Shown: piece after piece, positions 55,295-64,000 of the stretch
Layout of the letters: each line of letters opens with the position of its first letter
Position numbering within the stretch: position 1 is the first letter of the stretch
Origin: Himantopus leucocephalus
Taxonomy: Eukaryota > Chordata > Aves > Charadriiformes > Recurvirostridae
Direction of reading: 5' to 3'
Assembly (NCBI GenBank): GCA_003993805.1
Contig: RSEF01000001.1
Span: forward strand, 211,868,653-211,932,652
Length of the DNA: 64,000 nt
Notes under the pieces: model-generated
What the model was told of the DNA's origin: nothing
Seen by the model: only the letters and a program-made list of their open reading frames with translations
The model's database searches: none
Program-made: the position numbers and the translations under genes

Positions 55295-56749
55295 GCACAA
55301 ATACCTAGATTTACTGAAAACATAAGCTTCTTGTTTGTTTGCTAGCTTCCATAGTGGATATGGCATTTTAACCTCTATTCTACAATACTCCATTCCCTTA
55401 CTAAAGATGTAATACAAGGTTTTGTTCTGAGAAATCCTGATCCAGAGAAGGAAGGCATTTGAGAAGCATATTGAAGCAGTTGAAGAGTTTCTGACCATAC
55501 AGACTGGGCACTGAGCTAACAAAATGTGGCAAGAGTTACGGAGCTGAAGTTGTGAGTATGAAACTCAAGTTTGTCCTTTAGTTGCAACTGTGCTATAGCT
55601 GGGTATCAGGGCTATGCACACCCAGACACTTAAGTCATGAATTCCCTAGATGGTCTAGGAGCTCCCCAGCTAGTCACCTGTTAGTCACCTGCATTGACGA
55701 TTTAGATTTATTTGAAACAAGGGACTGACTTGAGGCAAGGCGATTGACTAGACGTCCAGCCACCTTCACAATTAAAAATATGACTTTCACAGAAGCTCTC
55801 CAGGTAGGAATTTTGGACAGTTCTAGAGATTTCCCCAGACAGCTCCTGGTGTCCCTATATCAATCCATATGCTTAAGTGTGTTGATTAACATTCTGGGTG
55901 GAGAATGTGGTTGAGAGACTCTCTTACATGGTTCTTGCTGCAGAATTGACCAAACTTTATGTAGACATTTGTAAATAGGCAGTAGAAATTGTTTCTACTT
56001 ATGTAAAAACGGTCACACAGGACCTTTGTACATACTTCTGACAGTTAGGAGATGCTTTGTATGGTGTTTAAGATAATCTGTAGGAATGGATCATATACGT
56101 GCTGGAGTGGTCCCATAGCACCACAGGCCAGTTACATCTAAGAACTGAGCAGAACACTGGTTTAAGAGGCTGGATCACACAATCCAGTAAAGATACTATT
56201 GCAAGGACCCCTTGCAATGGCGACTCCCATTGCCATCTCAACAACAACCAACCATCCTGTTTGAGAGATTTAATTTCACCATGCAAGAGTTACCCTGTGC
56301 TGAGAACTCAATAGGCTATTTCTTTTTAGCCAACACTTTGAGCATCTTTGCACAACAAATCCTGGGCTGTTAGGACATCCCATGCATGCCTTGCAGTCAG
56401 AAGGAGTTCTAGGGACATTCCTTCAGTGCCTAGAGACAAGAAGTTGGGAAGAACTTAAGAAATTAATCTTCAAAATCCTGTGTTCCTCAGAAAACCTACT
56501 CTTGGAGATGCCATGCTCCTACTTTACTTGGAAGCTCTCTCAATGCTTCAAATGAGACTTCTGCTTATCCTTCCTGTCTGTGAAAGTAGGTGCCTACTCT
56601 GTGAAAGGAGAAGTCCACCGTGATGCAATCTGGAATGACTAGGTGAGCTACAAACTTAGATATATATCATGCAAGGACTGTACTTTTTTCAGTGTAAAGC
56701 ATGACAGCCAGGTTACCCTATTTAAAAGTGATACTATGTTGCTTCTTCA

Positions 56750-56828
56750 GTGGGGTTGCTTAGTGGTCAAAGCCCTTATGCCTGGCAGTGGAGATCTGGG
56801 GTTGATCCTTAGCTCTGTCTCAGGCTAG
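56750..56828 (+). repeat. tRNA-derived SINE head with A and B boxes
   Basis: A box-like CTTAGTGGTCAAAGC and B box-like GGGGTTGATCCTTAG stand about 40 bp apart, with MIR-type text between and after them (CTGGCAGTGGAGATCTGGGG, then AGCTCTGTCTCAGG). The acceptor stem and anticodon arm do not form, so it is not a tRNA gene. Confidence 0.6.
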
Positions 56829-58964
56829 GAAGGTCTCTTTGGGGCGTGCCCTGTGCCAACTGGGCTGCTGTGCATCCAGAAATGAGAATGGAGAGAAAGC
56901 AGACAGGGCGGTACCAGGCTCTGGAGGCATGGAGAGAAAGGCGAGGGGACCTGGAAGTCAGGCAAAGATTGAACTCTTCTCTGCTGTGCTCTGAACTATC
57001 AATGCATTTTACATTAGGTAATCATGAGATGAACATTCAAAGCTAATGAGGGAGTTGAGACCCCAGGTTAGGCTTGTCTTTCAGCCATTATGTTCCTCCA
57101 GAAAGCATGAGCCATGCTCGGTTAGGCCACTACAGCAAGGGGAAGGCTCTGTGCTGTGTATGCTGAGCAGGTAGAAGCTCCGAAGTCCAGAAAAAAAGAA
57201 GTGCTCTGACACGTGTTATCCTCAGGATTTTATACTGGCCGGCCACCAAGCCCTTGTGTGGCATTCTGGGCTACCCTGGGAAGTGTCTAATTCTCTTCTT
57301 TGAGAATATGAACCTCACATGTGTCATTTCAGTTCTCTGATTCACCCTGCTGAGACCAGACTTTGTGATGCCTGTAAGAAGTGCATAAATAGGCACTTTG
57401 GATCTCATTCTCGCATCATTTAAGTGTGCATTTTCCCTTTGCTTTTGACTGCAGGGGAGGATATGAGCCGTATTTTCTACTTGCAAGGCATGTGTTCATT
57501 CATTTTGATTCACTATGGTGAAGTTACAAGATCTTAAGAAAATCCTCATCTCTTCTACTAACCCATCTATTTAAATCAGAGATAATAAATTTTAATAAAC
57601 ATTGATATTTTCCTGAGTTTATGATTTCTTTTAACATGCAATTTTGCTGTGATCTTTGAGTTATTGCCGCTAATAGATGACTTCCCTGTTGTCAGGGCTG
57701 ATTCTATCTCAAAATGTATTAATCTAACCCACATGTACACTTTAGTTAAATGTATCTTGGCAGACATCCACCACTGGAATCAGTGCTGAACACCACAGAG
57801 TATTTTTCTAATTGGATATAAAATCCATAGTTTTATCATATGATTCTTCACTATGCAGTGTGTCCAATTAGATTTAATGAGCTCATTTTCAGGACAAGTT
57901 GACCAAACCAGTGCTATTGCTAATTTACAAAGGTTATAGAAAAAGTTACTTGATTAATTTCTTTCCTAAATTAAAACTTTCTAGGACATATTGTTGCTTC
58001 TTTTTCTTCTAGCGTGTGAATATTAAAAAGCCTAATTTTGGAAATAAAATGTGTGTAATTTCCCATGATTATTGTAACGTCTTTGTTTTTCCTTGCAAAT
58101 GTTTTGGCAACAAAGTCTGGCATATTCTTATATCATGTTGATAAAACCAGGCTAAGTAGCATGGTGACTGAGGAACCAGCAGCAACGTAGCTATCATAGC
58201 ATGCATTGAACAAGACAGCTTGAAATCCTGTGTAAACACTTAGCAGCTGGTGCCCAAGCTACTCTAGCTACACTGCCAGCTCAAGAGTTCAGCGTAAAAA
58301 CATTCTTGGTTAACACAGAACTGGTTTAACAAGGTTTTTCTCAGGAAAAATTATCTTACTGGACACAATAACGCTGGCTAGGACAGGAGGAAGCTTCAGC
58401 CATTACTGTCTGAATTCACTAGACCTTGCAAGATACACAAACCTGAGCTGGTCCACGCTGGAAAGCTGTGTACTACAAACCTAATTCAAGAGATCACAAC
58501 TGGGCCCCTGGAAAGATTACAGCATGGAAAACAGCCCAGAGGAAGGACTTCATTTGGCCTCCTCATCACTGCAGCACTAGCAGAGGGGATAACAAAGCAT
58601 ACTGGTAAGTTGTTAGTTGAAGATGCAATGTAAAATGTCACTGTTAATACACAGTTGAGAACAGTGGTATTTGGGGAAAAAAAAAGGAGATCCAAATACT
58701 TGAGACAGTCATTTACAAGGAAGGGTTCTCCAACAAGCTGATGCTATTTTATGTGTTACCCTTCTGTTTTCTACTTTTCATCTAATGTCAGTAGATAGAT
58801 GATGGGAGCTGGTACGCCAAAGTTCTCTTTCAAGTTGCGAGCGCAGGGATGGGAGCAGCTCCATGGGATGGCTGCTGCTGGAAATGGCAGCTCCACTCCC
58901 ACCCTTCTCTTCCCTGTGCTTGGCTGCATGGCTTCCTCCCACCTCATTCACCAGCTGATTTGTT

Positions 58965-59055
58965 TAGGCAAGGCACTTGTCCTAGTGGGATCCACTTTCC
59001 ACAGCTGCAAAATGGGAATAATACACCCATTTTTGAAAAGTGCATCGAGAACTAA
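58965..59055 (+). repeat. MIR-like SINE fragment
   Basis: GGCAAGGCACTTGTCCTAG, then CCACAGCTGCAAAATGGGAA and TAATACACC, then AAAGTGCATCGAGAACT: the usual MIR 3' order (GGGCAAGTCACTT, then TGTAAAATGGGGATAATA, then AAAGCGCTTAGAAC). Confidence 0.6.
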
Positions 59056-59831
59056 CAGCATGAACCTCAGAAAAGGAGTGGAAATTACTGTTATTGCAGT
59101 TTTTCTTGCCCCTACTTGCTTTGTGACAGTGTCCCAGGCCATGATCGCTTCATAAATTGCTAGTTCTGAGTTATTAAGAATTAAACAGTTACATTCCTGA
59201 TTGCATTGGGTAGACATATACTAAGGCTTTCATGCCTGGTATCCTTGCTACCTCTTACAAAGATATTTCTCATTTATATACAGAAATAACGAGACAGAAA
59301 AATGTTAAAAGGATTGCCTGAAAGCTGCAGATCACTTCTGGCAATAATTATTTATCTGTCCACCATTTTGTCTGTGTATATTTTATTGTCTCTCAGTATA
59401 TATATAACAACAAATTACTTAACAGAATGAAAGGTGCTTATTTTAAATTTACAATGCTCTCTTTTGACCTGTACACAAACAAGCAGCACAGTGGAGGGCA
59501 TAAGCACATTTTACACTTGGTGATCTTTTGGTGTTAATTTATTTACATGCATCTGGTTGCTTTCCTAATAGAACAGACCAGTCTTCCTTCCCTAATGAAA
59601 GTAGTCATGGGAAAATTGCTTGAGGTGCTATAATGAAAGCCAATATATTATGATGTGTCTTTAGCAGAGTGGGTTAAGCATGAGTACCTTGTGTGTTAAC
59701 TGTTTCCTTCACCTGTACAGTACAAATTTTGCTCTAACAATAGCAATGTATTAGCATTTTACACAGTGAAGAGTCAACATTAACTAAATATCCTTGCCGT
59801 ATTCCCCAAGAGAAGAGAATGTCATTAAGCT

Positions 59832-60003
59832 CTTTTACAGATGAGGAAATAACATCCAATTCACATTGTAACTCCATTGACTTCTGTGCAGTTATTTCAG
59901 ATTTACACCAGTAGAAGTAAGACTAACATTAGTCTTCAAAAGAATAAGCCATTTGCTCATGGTTATCTAGTCACAAAGCTGCACACTCAGGATTAGAAAC
60001 CGA
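59832..60003 (+). repeat. old SINE/LINE remnant
   Basis: TTTTACAGATGAGGAAATAA, a CCATTGACTTCTGTGCAGTT segment, a GATTTACACCAGTAGAAGTA segment and 'AGGATTAGAAACC' are words common in old sauropsid SINE and L3/CR1-like 3' ends. It is probably more than one fragment. Confidence 0.45.
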
Positions 60004-60364
60004 AGACATCCACATTTACCTGCTGTTATAATAAGACTTTCTACTAAAATAGCATCTATAAACCTTTAGCTAGGATAATTTAAAAAAAAAACCTCACACC
60101 ACCACAGAATCCTACATTGTTCTCCCACTTGTGTCTAGAAATAATTGCCCTGTGTCTAGAAAGGTCTGCATCCTATGGAAATAAATGAACAAGAATAAAT
60201 TATTTTTGATGAACTTCTACTTGCCCAGAAATGTGGATGTTTTTCTGGGTAAATTTAATAGCAGCAAAGAATAATGGGCTTCCAAAGATTGCCAATGAGC
60301 AAAAAATGTAAGTTAAAAGCCTTTTTATATGCAAATACTTCATTATGTTTAGGTTTTTTCTTCT

Positions 60365-60389
60365 TTTTTTCTCTTTTTTTTTTTTTTTG
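60365..60389 (+). repeat. T-rich run
   Basis: CTTTTTTTCTCTTTT-type pyrimidine tract. Simple repeat. Confidence 0.75.
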
Positions 60390-61645
60390 AAAGCAAAAGC
60401 ACAAAGGGACATCAGTTATTTCAATTTACATATGAATACCCAGAATTCACTTTCCACTTACAGTTATTCCAGAGTCCTGGTGCTACCTGTCAGCATTTGA
60501 GGACTGGAGTAAAGTACGAGTCTTCTGGCTTCTCTAGACAGAGTGCTCTGCAGAAATTAGGGGTCTACACTATTTCTGCAAAAACAGAAAATCTTTCTGC
60601 ATGATATGTGTACATTCCCAAGTAAGTGGTGCCAACAGAATTATTTCTGAAGCAGCATGACTTGAAAGCACTTACAAATACAACTATCATGTCTCCTAGT
60701 TAAACTATTTCTACTGTATCCATTATAAAAATACTTAGCTGTTAGTTATAATATACTCACTGCAAGTCTGGGAGCGAGAGCTGAAATTCAGCCTTACACA
60801 GAGGATCAGTACTGAGCTTCACGTGTAAGCCCCACTCAAAACAAGGTTAAGTCCCACTCATTACTCTCCTTGCTCTTAGTGGCCCTTATGCGTGGAACGG
60901 GCACTGACTGCGCTGGCCAGTGTCCCCTTACCATGGTTGAGCAGTACCCGAAGAATTCAAATTCCTTCTTGAAATCAGGTTAGAAGGTAACTGTAACTAA
61001 ATCTTGGGTATTCCAGATGAAATAATATCATATCTGCAGACTGAAAAACTATTTTCTGGGTCAGAAACCAACATGGAGGACAAATTTCATGAACCAGTTT
61101 AGTGATATCGCTGACACTACACATCTGGCCTGCTGAAATTAAAACTAATATTCCAATGGGGTTTGATATTCTTCTGAAAATTTAAAATATTTAAATATTT
61201 AAACTCTGAAAATCTAAATAGGAAATAAAACATTTATTTCTTCCAAAACTGTTTTTCACACAAAACTCCTTCCAAAGGTAAGTGTATAAGAAAACCAATT
61301 ATGTAGAAGTCCTTGCAAGACCAACTTTGAGCCAGAAAATTAAATCCATTCATATTTTAGCAGAACTCTAGAGATGGTAGTTCATTTCCAAAAATTTGCA
61401 GAGATGAGAATCAGAGGTTGACAAAACCCTACTAATCTCAAAACTCAAAGGCAGCACTTTAAAAAGTAGGGACTGATTATTTATAGTGGTGTGCAAGTAA
61501 CCATCACTGTTAAGTTGCCAAAATATTCACTAATAATTAATATTCAAAACCTCAATTTACAAAAGGAATTTGGAAAATACTTATCACTGTTTCATTATTT
61601 CCATTATCCACAAGTGCTGCTTTTCTTTCTGTCAGAGATGCTTCT

Positions 61646-61655
61646 NNNNNNNNNN
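61646..61655. other. 10-N assembly gap
   Basis: Ten Ns in gene-free DNA. Flanking sequences show no repeat I recognise. Confidence 0.97.
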
Positions 61656-64000
61656 GTTGTTTGCACAACTACTGCTGTAGCGGCCAAATGAATGTGCATA
61701 GCTTTACCACTGCAAATGCAGTCCCAAACTCCTATACCTCACCATCTATGCCAAATCTATTTTGACAACAAAAGACAGCTAGGAATCTGAAACACTTCTA
61801 GGATAAAGTAATGCTCCTAGTTCAGAAATAAGAATTTTCACATGTTCCCTCTCTTCAGAGAGTTTGTAGCCACTGCGCCACAAACCTCTGTGTCTCTGCC
61901 ACAGAATTTTTTTCTGGGGGACTTGAACAAACCAAACAAGGATGGCTCCAACTCCTTCTGTAGCCAATGGGGACAACTCCAGTTGACTTCAGTCGGATTG
62001 GTTCAGGCCTTTAATATCCCAGAACGTATTTCCATTCGAACAAGCAGCAGAAAAGGAGGGTGACATGAATCTATTTCCAAACAAAAGAGATTTACGGGCT
62101 AGTTGGAATTACAGCACATTTATTTTCTTTAAAGTTAATAAGCGGCACGATCCAATAATAATAATTGTATCTTATGCTTTTCATAAAGCTCTTAAGGCAC
62201 TTCGTAATCAATTAACAGCTCAAGCACGTCATCATTACAGAACATTTTGCAATAATCCATTAGGAATTAATGTAGAGTGAGCTTTCCATCATCACTAAAC
62301 AAACTGCTACACAGCTAGGATCCACGCCAAGCAGACAGGCTTTGAATTTTCTAATGAAGATTATACATTCCCTGCAAGCATATTGCCAGGACTTTCTATT
62401 CGCCTCTTCCTCACCACCTGCAAATTTTTTTATGTTTAGCCATTTCTCTGTATTCTGGTGAGATTAGTAAAATCCAGTGTTTCTGTGCTGCATTACCTTT
62501 AATTCAAACATTTAGGATAGGATGGATCATAGAAAACCCAATACGGAGTAGTTATACTCCTGGACTGAAAATCAGACTTCATGTATTTCTGAAGTCTGTC
62601 TTACTTTTAAGTGAGTAAGATGGCCAAATAAACTTTTTCTGCCTCTTCTTAAATCTTGCTGCTACTCCTATTTTTTCCAGTTAATAGCTCTGGACATATC
62701 CCTTCCTCCTCAGATCAAACAGCAAATGGCGAGAGAGCACCTACGTAGGTTCTTCCTAGCTGCTGTCAGACCTAGCAATTAAGTGCCTGGCTCTCACAGG
62801 TATTTTAGGGCAGCAGTAATACAGTCAGGCTCCTTATATTCCAGAGATCCTGTCTGGATCTAAAATCCACGCTTGCACCTCAACAGCTCCCTCGCCTGGC
62901 AATAGCAGGCTATTCCCTTTCCACCTAAGGTATTTGTGGCTTTCCCCACGATCATCTGCCCAGCAACAGTTTGTCCCTTCTTGTCTGCAGCAACAGTCTA
63001 ATGTAAGCATCTTGCCCTGAGATCAGCAGCAGGAACTTAGAGTATGATTTACAAGGAAAAAAAAGCTTCTTCTTCAAAGATTAGAACTCCTTTAGATGTC
63101 TGACATTGGGCCCCCACACTGACAGCATCACACAGGATGTAACTTTTTAAGCCGTTTAAGCGAGACATGTTTTTGTTTTACAAAGACAGCACACAGTCTA
63201 TTATTAATCTTTTGCATGAGAGACATGGCAGTTTCCCCACTGTTATGCCAGACAATATGGTTTGATTGCTTCTGCCTCCTGTCAAGTCTCCAACTGGAAA
63301 TGTGTAATATGAAATGAAGTGCAGCAAAACAGATAAGGATGTGCTGAGATAGTTAAAACAATACTGGGGTAATTAAGGATCAGTATCTATACTAGAAACA
63401 AAATAAGCCCACTGTTTGGATGGTTTGATTAACACTGCAGGGTTGTAAGGCTACCAATGACACATACTCTGTACAAAGTGGAAGGAGAAAAATCATCTTA
63501 AAATAGGAAAGTTTGACACTAAATGTTGCTTACCGGGAATATTTAACTTATTTAAAGGTTTTCTGGAAAGATTCTCCTCCAAGCAGAAACAGGAATAGAA
63601 AATGGTTCTTGCAGCAGCTATAGCAGCAAGTTATATAGTGAGAGGCCACTCTGATCTTTTTGCTAACACATACTGCATCGTTATTATGCGCTTAGACCTG
63701 TGGCAAACATAGCAATAACAAAGGAGACTGAATGCCAGTGGCAGAAAAAACTAGCAGCAACTGACTACATAAAACATGAGGAATTCCTCCTGTGCATGCC
63801 ACATTTTTTTTTTTTTTCAAAAAAGCCAAGCGCTCCTTCTTTCCCTGCACCAAAAAATGATGAAGTACTGCCTAGAAGAGCAGTGCTGAACCATGAATTG
63901 CTCTTATTAATGCTATATCATCCGACTTCAAAATACAACCTGCCTTGCTCCAGAAGGCACCAGAAACCAAGCACTGGAGTGAAGCTTACTGCCAGGCGTC
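61656..64000. other. gene-free right flank
   Basis: No exon chain or known protein. One L3/CR1-like remnant lies at 61,935-62,020. An AT-rich segment at 62,095-62,290 with an unusually smooth sequence could be a conserved non-coding element, which cannot be tested here. Confidence 0.55.
61935..62020 (+). repeat. old L3/CR1-like remnant
   Basis: The words CAACTCCAGTTGACTTCAGT and GATTGGTTCAGGCCTTTAAT resemble the CCATTGACTTCAGTGG, then CAGGCCC order common in old sauropsid CR1/L3 3' ends. Low certainty. Confidence 0.35.

Larger units (their letters stand above)
49681..61645. other. gene-free stretch beyond the gap
   Basis: Twelve kilobases with many stops in all frames. I find no continuation of CEP295, no ALMS-like motif and no exon of a neighbour such as TAF1D. 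An open segment to 50,056 next to the gap is not recognisable. The stretch contains only old SINE/LINE-like remnants (listed separately) and short homopolymers. No young CR1 with terminal octamers is visible, unlike the DNA left of the gap. Confidence 0.6.

Noticed and set aside
56750..56828. tRNA gene
   Set aside because: A and B box-like words are present, but no acceptor stem, anticodon arm or T-arm pairing forms. It is better explained as a SINE head.
1..64000. CRISPR arrays, operons, bacterial or phage genes, toxin genes
   Set aside because: None seen. Gene structure, splice sites and repeats are those of a vertebrate nuclear genome.

Overview
This is vertebrate nuclear DNA, almost certainly from a bird. 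The evidence is several CR1 LINE fragments in both orientations (one ending in the tandem ATTCTATG-type octamers of avian CR1), a solo LTR of avian ERV type, scattered old MIR/tRNA-SINE remnants, and no Alu or L1. The order of bird cannot be read from this window. I see no bacterial features, CRISPR array or operon.

Layout. (1) 1-13,802 is a GC-rich intergenic flank with no gene I can support. It holds CR1 and MIR-like fragments, simple repeats and several poly-C runs next to Ns. (2) 13,813 to about 14,165 is a CpG island and the probable promoter/5' UTR region of the only recognisable gene. (3) 15,457-49,580 is the 5' part of CEP295 (KIAA1731), a centriolar coiled-coil protein, on the + strand. 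Nineteen coding exons join with consistent phase into one open frame of about 1,294 codons, with the start codon at 15,483. The introns carry one solo LTR, a GC-rich internally repeated block, four CR1 pieces and a 106-bp duplication that looks like an assembly fault. (4) A 100-N gap (49,581-49,680) cuts the last visible intron. (5) 49,681-64,000 has no recognisable gene, only old SINE/LINE remnants and a 10-N gap at 61,646. The C-terminal exons of CEP295, including the ALMS motif, are not visible there.

The window therefore holds one incomplete eukaryotic gene and its flanks, not a gene cluster. I found no previously undescribed biological system. The observations most worth checking are structural: possible misjoins on both sides of CEP295, poly-C runs tied to Ns (one forms the 3' splice-site tract of an exon), a single-N haplotype-like duplication, a possible cryptic exon with a GC donor, and two overlapping CR1 reverse-transcriptase fragments in swapped order. 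Composition statements are visual estimates, not counts.
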